Of a DNA stretch of 64,000 bases, positions 11,653 through 20,390 are shown in pieces. Under the pieces are notes generated by a model. That model ran no database searches, was not told where the DNA came from, and saw nothing but the letters and a program-made list of their open reading frames with translations. Where the stretch lies: the NCBI RefSeq assembly GCF_040253635.1, contig NZ_JBEJGX010000003.1, positions 2,170,001-2,234,000 on the forward strand. The letters are read 5' to 3'. Position 1 is the first letter of the stretch; every line of letters starts with the position of its first letter. The position numbers were made by a program, and so were the translations under genes. The stretch comes from Streptomyces sp. Edi2. Its GTDB lineage: Bacteria; Actinomycetota; Actinomycetes; Streptomycetales; Streptomycetaceae.

Positions 11653-11868
11653 GGCCAGCGCCCTGCCATGGGCAGGTGTGGCTCGGACCTGGTGGTTGCC
11701 CAGTTCCCTGCCAAGGGCTGGTGCGGCTCGGACCTGGTGGTTGCCCAGTCTCCTGCCAAGGGCTGATGTGTTTCGTACCTGGCGGGTGCCCAGTGTCCTG
11801 CCAAGGCCTGGGCGCGGCCTGGACCTGGTGGTTGGCCAGTGCTCTGCCAAGGGGTGGGCTGGTGGTGG
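11653..11868. repeat. 45-bp tandem repeat, about 4.7 copies
   Basis: Units begin at 11653, 11698, 11743 and 11788, with a partial fifth at 11834. Each carries a GGACCTGGTGGTTGCCCAGT-like segment and a CCCTGCCAAGGG mini-hairpin. Unit length is 45, 45, 45 and 46 bp. The single-base slip and the absence of a start site argue against a coding repeat. It sits exactly between the two inverted 143-bp elements. Confidence 0.75.
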
Positions 11869-11912
11869 TCGTAACGGTGATTGGTACGGCGGGACAGTCG
11901 CCAACGGGCGGC

Positions 11913-12055
11913 GGTCGGAGGGGATGTCCGGTGCCCCGCCCGCAGGACCGGAGCGAACGCCGGGGCAATCAAATCCATGGACCAGGGCCGCCCGCGCCGT
12001 GGGGGCACCTCCCGGCCGAAGGCTGGGGGAGGGGTACCGGGCGTCCCCTCCGACC
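11913..12055 (-). mobile_element. 143-bp MITE-like element, copy 2 (inverted)
   Basis: This is the reverse-oriented partner of 11344-11486. Its termini read GGTCGGAGGGGATG and CGTCCCCTCCGACC. The C-to-T change in the left tip is matched by G-to-A in the right tip, so terminal pairing is preserved, which suggests the ends matter. Together with copy 1 it would form a long inverted repeat around the 45-bp array. Confidence 0.6.
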
Positions 12056-12159
12056 CACCACCCACGACGAAAAGGCGCACCGGCCCCAGCCACAGGCAAC
12101 CCGCACCGAGCCGAACCGAGCCGGGCCCAAGCGAGCCATAAAGCTGCCCCCAACCAGCC

Positions 12160-13131
12160 TCAGCCGTTGTACCCGCTGACCAGGGGCGGGTCGTTCGGGT
12201 CGGGGATCTGTGTGGACCAGCCGCCGGGTACGTTGCGGATCTGGCGGTCGCGGAAGCGTACGGGGGCGGTGCCGACCCGTCGGGTGAACAGGCGGCTGAA
12301 GTACGCCGGGTCGTCGTAGCCGACCCTGCGGGCCACCGCCGCCACCGGGAGTTCGGTTCCCACCAGGAGTTCCTTGGCACGGCCCAGGCGTATGCCCAGC
12401 AGGTAGTCCTTGGGGCTGCAGCCGGCACCGCGGCGTACGGCGGTGCGGAGTTCCGCGGGGGTCATGCCGTGCCGGGCGGCATGTTCGGCGACCGAGAGGG
12501 GGAGGAAGGCGTCCCGGGCGAGGGCCTGGAGGACCGGGTCCCCGTCGGCGTCGGTGTCGGCGCGTGCCCTGCGCAGGGCGACGAGGAGTTCGTGGACCGC
12601 GGCCGAGGTCTCCACCTCCAGCAGGGGGTTGCCCCGCCGCGCCGCGCGGGCGATCCGTCCGATGGCGGTGCGGGCCGGGCCGGTGTCGGCCAGAGGCACG
12701 AGCGGGCGGTCCGGTTCGATGTAGCCGAGTTCGGTGTAGGTCGCGGCGGCCGGCCCGGTGAAGTCGACGAAGCTCTCGTCCCAGCCGGTCTCCGGGTCGG
12801 CGCCGTAGTGGTGCGGCACCCCCGGCATGATCCATAGCAGAGCGGGCGCTGTCACCGTACGGCGCCGGCCGTCGGGGGCGGTGAACCAGCCGCGGCCGGC
12901 GCTGATGACGATGGCGACATGGTGGTCGAGGGTGCGCGGACCGACCGTGGGCAAGGTGCCGTGCTGGAGACCGACTCCCAGGCACACCAGGCCGAGCCGG
13001 TGGTGGACCGGGCTCGGGGTGAAGTAGCGCATCCAGGTGTGGTACACGTCCGGGCCTCCCGTCGCTCCGTACCGCTCCGTCGGACCGTCGAACCGTCCAA
13101 ACAGATCCGATCTTTGTCCATGGACCGTCAC
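12160..13131 (-). CDS. AraC-family transcriptional regulator
   Basis: A 323-residue regulator with a cupin-like N-terminal sensing domain and a C-terminal AraC double helix-turn-helix (from about PLSVAEHAARHG to AYFSRLFTRRVGTAPVRFRD). The longer open frame continues to 13245, but the upstream part is low-complexity. I place the start at GTG 13131 (TVHGQRSDLFGRF), leaving a 79-bp divergent spacer to the beta-galactosidase gene. AraC-type proteins of this layout usually activate neighbouring sugar-utilisation genes on binding a sugar, so GH35 and perhaps GH101 are the likely targets. The exact start is uncertain because no strong ribosome binding site is visible. Confidence 0.85.
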   Translation of the reverse strand: MTVHGQRSDLFGRFDGPTERYGATGGPDVYHTWMRYFTPSPVHHRLGLVCLGVGLQHGTLPTVGPRTLDHHVAIVISAGRGWFTAPDGRRRTVTAPALLWIMPGVPHHYGADPETGWDESFVDFTGPAAATYTELGYIEPDRPLVPLADTGPARTAIGRIARAARRGNPLLEVETSAAVHELLVALRRARADTDADGDPVLQALARDAFLPLSVAEHAARHGMTPAELRTAVRRGAGCSPKDYLLGIRLGRAKELLVGTELPVAAVARRVGYDDPAYFSRLFTRRVGTAPVRFRDRQIRNVPGGWSTQIPDPNDPPLVSGYNG

Positions 13132-13147
13132 ACCGCCAGAGGGCAAG

Positions 13148-13161
13148 GGTGACCGGTGACC
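13148..13161. promoter_or_regulatory. Tandem GGTGACC heptamers between araC-type and GH35 genes
   Basis: Two adjacent GGTGACC heptamers occupy the short divergent spacer. AraC-family proteins often bind direct repeats, so these are candidate half-sites. The motif is short and GC-rich, so chance occurrence is possible. Confidence 0.3.
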
Positions 13162-13210
13162 GGGTGCGCCCGGCCGGTGGCGCACAGGAGACGACACAGG
13201 GGCGGGTGAC

Positions 13211-15019
13211 GTGACGCAGTTCGAGGCGGGCGAGCGGGACTTCATGCTGGACGGGCGGCCGGTGCGGCTGCTGTCCGGGGCGATGCACTACTTCCGGGTG
13301 CACGAGGCGCAGTGGGACCACCGGCTGGCGATGCTGCGGGCGATGGGCCTGAACTGCGTGGAGACCTATGTGCCGTGGAATCTGCACGAGCCGCGGCCCG
13401 GCGAGTTCAGGGACCCGGAGGCGCTGGGGCGGTTCCTGGACGCGGTGCAGGCGGCGGGGCTGTGGGCGATCGTCCGCCCGGGGCCCTACATCTGCGCGGA
13501 GTGGGAGAACGGCGGGCTGCCGCAATGGCTGACCGGGCCGCTGGGGCGGCGGGTGCGGACGCGGGATGCGGCGTATCTGCGGGCCGTGGACGCCTGGTTC
13601 GGGCGGCTGATGCCGCAGGTGGTGGCGCGGCAGTGCACGGCGGCGGGGCCCGGCGGCGCGGGCGGCGGGCCGGTGATCATGGTGCAGGCGGAGAACGAGT
13701 ACGGCTCGTACGGCAGCGACGGGGTGTATCTGGCGCACCTCGTGGAGCGGCTGCGGGAGCTGGGGGTGCGGGTGCCGCTGTTCACCTCGGACGGGCCCGA
13801 GGACCACATGCTCAGCGGTGGTTCGGTGCCGGGCCTGCCGGCCACCGTCAACTTCGGTTCGGGGGCCGGGGAGGCGCTGGCGGTGTTGCGGCGCCACCAG
13901 GATCGGGGGCCGCTGATGTGCATGGAGTTCTGGTGCGGGTGGTTCACGCACTGGGGGCAGGAGGAGGCGCCGCGCGCTCCGGAGGATGCCGCCGCGGCGC
14001 TGCGGGAGATTCTGGAGGGCGGGGCTTCGGTCAATATCTATATGGCGCACGGGGGGACGAATTTCGGCGGGTGGGCGGGGGCGAACCGCGCGGGCGAGCT
14101 GCACGACGGGGCGCTGCAGCCGACGGTCACCTCCTACGACTACGGGGCGCCGGTCGATGAACGCGGGCGTGCCACGGAGAAGTTCTGGCGGTTCCGGGAG
14201 GTGCTCGCCGAGTGGGCGGACGGGCCGTTGCCCCGGGTGCCGGAGCCGCTGCGGGTGCTGGCGGAGCCGGTGCGTGCGGAGGTCGGGGAATGGGCGTGCG
14301 CCGGGGACGTGATGGAGGTGCTGGGCGGTGCGGAGCGGGAGGGGGGCGCTCCGGCGACGTTCGAGGAGCTGGGGGTGGACCGGGGGGTGGTCCGCTACCG
14401 GGTCGAGGTGCCGGGGCCGCGTGGTCCCCGTCCGCTGCGGGTGAGCGGGCTGCGGGACCGGGCGGTGGTGTGGGTCGACGGCGTGCGCGGGCCGGTGGTG
14501 GACACCGAGGACGCGGTGCTCGGGGAGGTGGCCGGGCCGGCGTCGGTGGAGTTGTGGGTGGCGTCGCTGGGACGGGTCAACTACGGGCCGCGGCTCGGTG
14601 AGTCCAAGGGGATCACGGGCGGGCTGCTGCACGAGCGGCAGTTTCTGCACGGCGTACGGTCCCGGGGGCTGCGGCTGGATGCGATGGAGGGCCCCGGGGC
14701 GTTGGCCAACGTTCCGTTCCGGGCGGTGGAGGAGGCGGGCGGCGCCGCGGGGCTGTACCGGGGGTCGGTGACGGTGGCCGGGCGGCCCGGGGACGCCGAT
14801 CTCGCGCTGCCGGGGTGGAGTCATGGCTTCGCCTGGATCAACGGTTTCTGTCTGGGGCGCTATTGGGGTCTCGGGCCGCAGCGGGCCCTGTATGTGCCGG
14901 GCCCGGTGCTGCGCGAGGGCGCCAACGAGCTGCTGTTGTGGGAGTGGGAGGGCGCCCCGGCCCTGGTGGGGGACAAGGCGGGGGCGCCCGGTCTGTATCC
15001 GTGCGCGGGCGGGCGCTGA
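13211..15019 (+). CDS. Glycoside hydrolase family 35 beta-galactosidase
   Basis: A 602-residue GH35 enzyme. The N-terminal (beta/alpha)8 barrel shows SGAMHYFRVH, VRPGPYICAEWENGG, the acid/base region QAENEYGSY (catalytic Glu probably 163) and the nucleophile region MCMEFWCGW (Glu 239). The C-terminal part has the galactose-binding jelly-roll domains. There is no signal peptide, so it acts inside the cell on imported galactosides. GTG 13211 starts the conserved sequence; the ribosome binding site is weak. It converges on the secreted GH101 gene, whose product releases Gal-beta-1,3-GalNAc, a suitable substrate for a GH35 enzyme, and it diverges from the AraC regulator. Confidence 0.92.
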   Translation: MTQFEAGERDFMLDGRPVRLLSGAMHYFRVHEAQWDHRLAMLRAMGLNCVETYVPWNLHEPRPGEFRDPEALGRFLDAVQAAGLWAIVRPGPYICAEWENGGLPQWLTGPLGRRVRTRDAAYLRAVDAWFGRLMPQVVARQCTAAGPGGAGGGPVIMVQAENEYGSYGSDGVYLAHLVERLRELGVRVPLFTSDGPEDHMLSGGSVPGLPATVNFGSGAGEALAVLRRHQDRGPLMCMEFWCGWFTHWGQEEAPRAPEDAAAALREILEGGASVNIYMAHGGTNFGGWAGANRAGELHDGALQPTVTSYDYGAPVDERGRATEKFWRFREVLAEWADGPLPRVPEPLRVLAEPVRAEVGEWACAGDVMEVLGGAEREGGAPATFEELGVDRGVVRYRVEVPGPRGPRPLRVSGLRDRAVVWVDGVRGPVVDTEDAVLGEVAGPASVELWVASLGRVNYGPRLGESKGITGGLLHERQFLHGVRSRGLRLDAMEGPGALANVPFRAVEEAGGAAGLYRGSVTVAGRPGDADLALPGWSHGFAWINGFCLGRYWGLGPQRALYVPGPVLREGANELLLWEWEGAPALVGDKAGAPGLYPCAGGR

Positions 15020-15028
15020 GCGGTCCGT

Positions 15029-15053
15029 GGGGCGGCGGGGCCGCCGCCGCCCC
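15029..15053. terminator. Bidirectional terminator between GH35 and GH101
   Basis: GGGGCGGCGG and CCGCCGCCCC form a perfect 10-bp stem with a 5-base loop in the 42-bp gap between two convergent genes. No T-tract is present, as is usual in Streptomyces. Confidence 0.7.
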
Positions 15054-15061
15054 GGGGCGCG

Positions 15062-18000
15062 TCAGATTTCGCGTACCTCGAAGGAGTCCAGGACGAACTC
15101 CGCGGTGGCGTCGTCGGCCACCTTGCGCAGCCCCACCCATGCCTCGCCGTCGGCCGGTGCGGTGAACTCGTAGGTGTGGGTGGCCGGTTGGGTGGCGACG
15201 GGCAGCGGGGTGCGGGTCAGTTCGCGGGGGGCGGGTGTGTCGACGGCGGTGACCCAGGCGTACTGGCCGGCCTGCTCGTTCTCGTAGCGGAAGGTGACGC
15301 GGTAGCGGCGGCCGGGGGTGAAGCGGACGGTGTGCGGAACCGTCCGGTGGACGAGTCCGGTGTTCTCGCCGCGTGACTTGAGCGACTGGCCGCCGTCGAT
15401 GACATCGTCGATGGCCTTGCCGTTCCAGCCGCGCCGGGTGAACGGGGCGTGCCGCTGGGCGATATGGGTGCGGGGGTCGGTGCTGCCGCCCGCGTCGCCC
15501 TTGACGAAGACGCCCCAGCCCTGGGGCACGTGCTCGAAGTCCTCGTAGGCCAGGGTGCCCTGCTTGGTGGTGGGCCGGGCCGGTACGACGCGGAGGTTGT
15601 CGAACCTGACCCGGGCCCGGCCGGCCGCCGCGGTGAGGGTGAGGGTGACCGGGCCGCCGCCCTCGGGGACGGTGAAGTGGGTGAAGAGGCGCTGGAAGCG
15701 GGTGCCGGACTTGCGGTCGGCGGCGACGTAGTTGCCTGCGGTGGAGGTGTCGGTCCAGTTGGCGGCGGTGACGCCGTCGGCGGTACGGACCTCCAGGGCG
15801 GCCCGCCGCCGCTCCCCCGCCGTGGCGCCGACCTCGACCTGCACGGAGGCGGCGTAGCTGCCGGGGGCGAGCCGGGCGAGTCGTTGGGCGACGGTGGCGG
15901 CGGCGCCGGCGTCGATGACCAGCTCGTAGTCGCCCAGCTTGCTGAGTTGGACGGAGGCCGGTCCGGTGACCTGCCGGTCGGCCAGGTTCCCGGAGTGGAA
16001 GCCGGGGTCGGTCAGGGGTGTGCCCTCGCCCCAGACGGGGTCGCGCTGCGCCGGGGCCTTGGCGCGGTGGACGACGTAGGCGACGCCGGGCCGGGCGGTG
16101 AGGGTGATCCGGCCGCCGCTGACGGGGAGCCGGGTTTCCTGGGTGCGGCCCTGGTCGGTGAGCCGGTAGGCGTAGACGGCGGCCGCGCCCGCCCAGCCGC
16201 GCGGCAGGGTCCAGGTGGTGGCGCCGCCATGGGGGTTGTAGTGGTAGAGGCGGTGCGGGTCGGTGGCGCGGCGGGGTTCCCAGGGCAGCAGGTAGGTGCC
16301 GTCGTCGTAGACCAGCCGGCCGTCGGTGGTGATCTTGCGGGTGCCGTCGGCGTCGCTGACGGAGGTCTTGGTGGGGCCCTCGAAGGTGATCTCGTGCGCG
16401 CCCCAGGTGCGGATCGGGTACGCCTGCAGGTATTTGGCGGGCAGGGCGTCGGTCCAGATGATCGTGTGGAAGGCGTTCCAGTCGGTCTTGCCGACCCAGC
16501 CCTCGAAGTTGCCCATCCGGGCGTTGCCGAGCAGGGTGGGCCATTTGTCGGCGAAGACGTCCTTGTGGTCGTTGCGCAGGAAGCGGATCAGCCGGGAGTT
16601 GATGCCGCGGGAGGTGTCGGGGCCGTAGTCGGTCTCGTTCGCCCAGTGCGACCAGAGGGCGGAGCGTTCCAGGCCGTGGCCCCATTCGGTGGCGACCTGC
16701 CAGCCCTGGTCGCGCAGCTGGCGCTGGAGGCGGTCGGAGTTCCAGCCGGACTCGCGGAAGACGTCGATATAGACGGTGTTCAGTGCCGGGTCGGTCTCCT
16801 TGCGCAGCTGCGCGAAGCGCCGGGCGATGTCGCCGGAGACCAGATCGCGGCGGGCGTCGATGCGGTAGGACTGGTCGAGCCAGTCCCACTGCTTGTCGTT
16901 CTTGTCGACCAGCTTCTCGGAGAAGGCATGGGCGACGGGGTAGGACTCGGTGGCGTTGACGTGCACCGCGAAGTCGCTGTTCCACTTCTTGCCGGCGCGG
17001 AGCAGGGCGTTGAGGTCGGCGAGGCCGCCGGCCCGGGTGTTGTAGTTGCCGCCGTAGTCGGGGTGGGCGGAGTCGTGGCCTTCGGACTGGTAGCCCTTGA
17101 GGAGGGTGAACTGCCGCAGCCCGTCGGTGGCCAGGGCGATCCGTTTGATGTGGTCGAGGGTGGCGAGGAACGGGTTGGTGGCCTGGCTGGCGAAGTTGAA
17201 CGGGATGTGCGGGACGACCCGCAGGTGCTGTTCCCCGGCGCCCAGCGGCATGACCATGATGTCGCGCAGCGCGATGGCGGCGTCCTGCCAGTCGGTCTTC
17301 CCGTCGCCGTTGCGGTCGCCGGTGACGATGACGGTCGCGTACGGCAGCGGGTCGGTGGCGAGGGGGGCGCCTCCCGCAGTGGAGGAGGAGTCGGGAGTGG
17401 GGGACGGCTGCCCGGCCGCCCGGTGGGTCCACTGGCCGCAGGACAGCTGGGCCTTGACGAAGCCGTCGCCCTTGACGGTCTGCCGCCAGAGGCGGCCGTT
17501 CTCCCAGGTGGTGGCCCCGGCGGGCTTGTCGTAGCAGGTGTTGGTCTCGACGGCGCCGGCCAGCGCGTCGGTGGCGACGACGGCGTAGGCGCATCCGGTG
17601 GGTGCGGCGTCGGCGGGGGTGGCGTCGGTGACCTGCACCAGGGTGTCGCCGCTCTTGGCCTTGTCCAGTTCGATCCGGGCGGCCAGCAGGGCGGCGCCGG
17701 GCTGGTCGCTGCGGACGCTCAACAGGGCGAGGCCGGGGATCTCCAGGGTGCCGACGCGCAGCGCCGGGGTGTCGGTGATGCCGGTGACCCGCCAGGTCGT
17801 GCGCCGGTCCCGGACGGCGATCTCGACGGTGATCCTGGTGCCGCCGTCGAAACCGAGGGTGTAGGTGGCGCGGTCGGCGCGGGTGCGGTGGGTGACACGA
17901 GGGGTGTGGGCGGTGCCGTCGAGGAGGACCTGGGTGACCGGGGTGTCCTGGCCGTGCAGGACGGCGCCGGTGGCGCGGTCGGTGTAGGAGACGATCCGGG

Positions 18001-18181
18001 GGAAGGCGGTGTCGACCCGGACCTCCAGCGTGTCGGACCGGAGCACCGCCTCGCCGCCGCGGGGTGCGGCGGTGGCGGGGTGCGCCCCGAGCGGGAGGGC
18101 GCCCGCCGCCCCGGCGAGCGCGGTGGCGGCGACGACGTTTCTGCGGCTGGGCCCGCGCGGGGCGCCGGTCTGTTCGTTCAC
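15062..18181 (-). CDS. Secreted endo-alpha-N-acetylgalactosaminidase (GH101)
   Basis: A 1039-residue protein. It starts at GTG 18181, eight bases after AAGGAGG. The N-terminus carries a twin-arginine signal (SRRNVV, then ATALAGAAGALPLG), so it is exported. The central catalytic barrel contains VYIDVFRES (Asp about 473, proposed nucleophile) and QVATEWGHG (Glu about 499, proposed acid/base), and C-terminal carbohydrate-binding beta-sandwich modules follow. GH101 enzymes release the intact core-1 disaccharide Gal-beta-1,3-GalNAc from Ser/Thr of mucin-type glycoproteins. The adjacent GH35 enzyme could then cleave that disaccharide in the cytoplasm; no transporter or GalNAc-catabolic gene is present. 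The catalytic residue assignment is by motif only. Confidence 0.88.
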   Translation of the reverse strand: MNEQTGAPRGPSRRNVVAATALAGAAGALPLGAHPATAAPRGGEAVLRSDTLEVRVDTAFPRIVSYTDRATGAVLHGQDTPVTQVLLDGTAHTPRVTHRTRADRATYTLGFDGGTRITVEIAVRDRRTTWRVTGITDTPALRVGTLEIPGLALLSVRSDQPGAALLAARIELDKAKSGDTLVQVTDATPADAAPTGCAYAVVATDALAGAVETNTCYDKPAGATTWENGRLWRQTVKGDGFVKAQLSCGQWTHRAAGQPSPTPDSSSTAGGAPLATDPLPYATVIVTGDRNGDGKTDWQDAAIALRDIMVMPLGAGEQHLRVVPHIPFNFASQATNPFLATLDHIKRIALATDGLRQFTLLKGYQSEGHDSAHPDYGGNYNTRAGGLADLNALLRAGKKWNSDFAVHVNATESYPVAHAFSEKLVDKNDKQWDWLDQSYRIDARRDLVSGDIARRFAQLRKETDPALNTVYIDVFRESGWNSDRLQRQLRDQGWQVATEWGHGLERSALWSHWANETDYGPDTSRGINSRLIRFLRNDHKDVFADKWPTLLGNARMGNFEGWVGKTDWNAFHTIIWTDALPAKYLQAYPIRTWGAHEITFEGPTKTSVSDADGTRKITTDGRLVYDDGTYLLPWEPRRATDPHRLYHYNPHGGATTWTLPRGWAGAAAVYAYRLTDQGRTQETRLPVSGGRITLTARPGVAYVVHRAKAPAQRDPVWGEGTPLTDPGFHSGNLADRQVTGPASVQLSKLGDYELVIDAGAAATVAQRLARLAPGSYAASVQVEVGATAGERRRAALEVRTADGVTAANWTDTSTAGNYVAADRKSGTRFQRLFTHFTVPEGGGPVTLTLTAAAGRARVRFDNLRVVPARPTTKQGTLAYEDFEHVPQGWGVFVKGDAGGSTDPRTHIAQRHAPFTRRGWNGKAIDDVIDGGQSLKSRGENTGLVHRTVPHTVRFTPGRRYRVTFRYENEQAGQYAWVTAVDTPAPRELTRTPLPVATQPATHTYEFTAPADGEAWVGLRKVADDATAEFVLDSFEVREI

Positions 18182-18409
18182 GCGCACGTCCTCCTTCGTA
18201 CCTGCACTGCCTGTCGGCGGACAGCGTGCTGCGCGTGCGGGTGGCGCGCCTATGGACAAAGGAGGGGCAGGTGTTGGACAGATGTGGGGTGGCGTCGGGG
18301 GTGGCGGGGGCGGGAAGCGGGGCGATCGGACGCCCGTACGGCGGAAGGCGTGTGGCCCGTACGGCGCGAAGCCGGTGCGACCCGTACGGCCGGTGCGGCC
18401 CGGGTGGCC

Positions 18410-19651
18410 TCAGGCCGTCGCCCCGCTGTCGAGGGGCAGTACGGCGGTGAGTTCCCAGCCGCCCTCGGCCGCGGGGCCCGCGAGGAGGCGTCCGCCCATC
18501 GCCTCGGCGCGTTCGGTGAGGCCGGCCAGTCCGAAGCCGCCGCCGCGGGCCTGTTCGCCGAGGCGGGCCGGTCTGCCGCCGTCGTTGGCGATGCGCAGCT
18601 CCGCCCCGAAGGGGACGGGCCGCAGGCCGATCCGTACCGCCGTGGCGTCCGCCGCGTGCTTGCGGACGTTGGTCAGCGCCTCGCGGACGATGCGGTAGAC
18701 CGCCGCGGCCACATCGTCCGGCAGCGTCTGTGCCAGCCCGGTGTCGACGGAGAGGACGACCGGCGGGCCGGTGCGGGCGAACACCTCGGTCAGCGCCCGG
18801 ACCTCGGCGAGCCCGGCGACCGGGTGGGGGTGTGCCCCGTCCTCGCGCAGGACCCGCACCAGCCGGCGCGTCGCGACCAGCGCCTCGCTGCCGGAGGCCT
18901 CGATCCGTTCGAGGGTGGCACCGGCCGGCCGGCCTTCGAGCGCGGTGAAGCGGGCGGCGCGGGCCTGGACGACGATGCCGGTGACATGGTGGGCGACCAG
19001 GTCGTGCAGCTCCCGCGCCAACTCCAGGCGCTCGGCGGCCCGGACGGCCGCGAGATCGCGCAGCCGCCGGGCGTCCTGCCGGCGCAGGATCGCCGCATAC
19101 ACGGCGACGACCACGGTGAGCACGGCGGAGACGACGGTGAACAGCCCCGGCCGGACGTCCCGCAGCGGGGCGAGCACACAGGCCAGGCCCAGCAGCGAGC
19201 CGAGGACGGCGGCGGTGCGGCCGGGCGCCCGGCGGACCACGGCGCTGAGCAGGACGAGCAGGGCGATGCCCTCGCCCAGGCCCCACACGTCCCGTGCGTG
19301 CGGTCCGGCGATCAGCGCCGCCGACGCGGTGAGGGAGACCGCGGCCGCGGTCCACACACGGCCGGTCAGCGGGATCCGGTCGGAGGGCACCGCGCACAGA
19401 CCGGCCACGATGCCGGCGGCCGTGACGATCAGGTGCGGCCGGGCGGGCTGAGGTGCCGTCGCCAGAGCCTCCAACCCGACGAGAAGCAGCAGTACCACCG
19501 CGAGGGCGGCCCGGGCGGCGACGGCTTGCCGCGGAGGGGTCTTCGCCCACCGTGCCGGCCGGCTGCCCGGCGCGGCCCACCGGGCGCGCACCGGGACACG
19601 GCCCGGGACGCGCCGTGTCCCGGTGCCGGTGCGCTCGCCGTGCTCGCTCAC
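18410..19651 (-). CDS. Sensor histidine kinase, NarL-type two-component system
   Basis: A 413-residue membrane kinase. About four or five hydrophobic segments span residues 45-190, followed by a HisKA_3 dimerisation domain with ELHDLVAHH (phospho-acceptor His 216) and a HATPase domain (REALTNVRKHA, then GGGFGLAGLTERAEAMGG). It starts at GTG 19651, overlapping the response-regulator stop by four bases (GTGA), so the two are co-translated. A large open frame continuing upstream to 20395 is the shadow of the regulator gene and is excluded. The membrane-embedded sensor has no periplasmic domain and so may sense the envelope or membrane state. The signal is unknown. Confidence 0.9.
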   Translation of the reverse strand: MSEHGERTGTGTRRVPGRVPVRARWAAPGSRPARWAKTPPRQAVAARAALAVVLLLLVGLEALATAPQPARPHLIVTAAGIVAGLCAVPSDRIPLTGRVWTAAAVSLTASAALIAGPHARDVWGLGEGIALLVLLSAVVRRAPGRTAAVLGSLLGLACVLAPLRDVRPGLFTVVSAVLTVVVAVYAAILRRQDARRLRDLAAVRAAERLELARELHDLVAHHVTGIVVQARAARFTALEGRPAGATLERIEASGSEALVATRRLVRVLREDGAHPHPVAGLAEVRALTEVFARTGPPVVLSVDTGLAQTLPDDVAAAVYRIVREALTNVRKHAADATAVRIGLRPVPFGAELRIANDGGRPARLGEQARGGGFGLAGLTERAEAMGGRLLAGPAAEGGWELTAVLPLDSGATA

Positions 19652-20331
19652 GGGCCGCCGGAGGACAGACCGCTCTGCCAGGCCCAGAAGGCGATCTCGA
19701 CCCGGTTGCGGGCGGCCAGCTTGATCTGCACGTTCGCCAGATGGGACTTGACCGTGGACAGCGACAGGTACAGGGCACCGGCGATCTCGGCGTTGGTCCG
19801 GCCGCCGGACAGCGCCCGGACGACGTCCCGTTCGCGTCCGGTCAGCGGCTCGGAGGGGGTGCGGGCCGCCGCCCGGCCCTTGCCGCCGTCCGGAGACCGC
19901 TCGCGCAGCAGCCGCGCGGCGACCGAGGGCGAGAGCAGGGAGTGGCCGACGGCGGCGGCCCGTACGGCCTCCACGAGCAGCGCAGGGCTGGCGTCCTTGA
20001 GCAGAAAGCCCGAGGCGCCCCCGTCCAGCGCGCCGTGCACATATGCGTCCAGGTCGAAGGTGGTGACGATGACGATCCCCGGGGTGTGCCGGCCCTCGGG
20101 GCCGCCGGGCGTGCGCTCGGTCAGCCGCCGGGTGACCTCCAGTCCGTCGGTTCCGGGCATCCGGATGTCGAGCAGCAGCACATCGGGGTGCAGCCGCCCG
20201 ACGGCCGCGAGGGCGGCCTCGCCGTCGGCGACCTCGGCGACGACCTCGATGTCGGGCCGGCTCTCCAGCACCGTCCGGAAGCCCATCCGGACCACTTCCT
20301 GGTCGTCCGCGATCACCACACTGATCGGCAT
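19648..20331 (-). CDS. Response regulator, NarL/FixJ family
   Basis: A 227-residue regulator. It has a receiver domain with acidic pocket ADDQ (8-11), phospho-acceptor Asp 55 (LLLDIRMPG) and the conserved Lys in FLLKDASP. It ends in a LuxR-type helix-turn-helix (LTGRERDVVRALSGG, then NAEIAGALYLSLSTVKSH). ATG 20331 follows AGGAGG closely. It is first in an operon with the histidine kinase. Its 5' region carries an unusual 24-bp tandem repeat starting about 60 bp upstream. The target genes are unknown; the small membrane-protein gene further upstream is a possible third component. Confidence 0.92.
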   Translation of the reverse strand: MPISVVIADDQEVVRMGFRTVLESRPDIEVVAEVADGEAALAAVGRLHPDVLLLDIRMPGTDGLEVTRRLTERTPGGPEGRHTPGIVIVTTFDLDAYVHGALDGGASGFLLKDASPALLVEAVRAAAVGHSLLSPSVAARLLRERSPDGGKGRAAARTPSEPLTGRERDVVRALSGGRTNAEIAGALYLSLSTVKSHLANVQIKLAARNRVEIAFWAWQSGLSSGGP

Positions 20332-20390
20332 GTCGTTCCTCCTGGGCGCCCTCGGGGTCGCGGGCCCGTCTGCGTCTCCCGCCGGGCGGC

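Larger units (their letters stand above)
11146..12159. other. One-kilobase non-coding repeat island
   Basis: Between the starts and ends of the two flanking minus-strand genes I find no credible gene. The long frames that cross it have no codon-position bias and no ribosome binding site. Its contents are a common Streptomyces hairpin repeat (11219-11270), two inverted copies of a 143-bp element (11344-11486 and 11913-12055) and a 45-bp tandem array (11653-11868), each listed separately. Confidence 0.8.

Noticed and set aside
11653..11868. Possible CRISPR array
   Set aside because: The 45-bp units follow each other directly with no unique spacers and no cas gene is present in the window.
11146..12153. 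N-terminal extension of aminopeptidase N (frame open to 12153)
   Set aside because: The extra 336 codons cross repeated non-coding DNA, contain low-complexity Pro/Arg sequence and no domain; PepN homologues start near MPALQRDEAQ.
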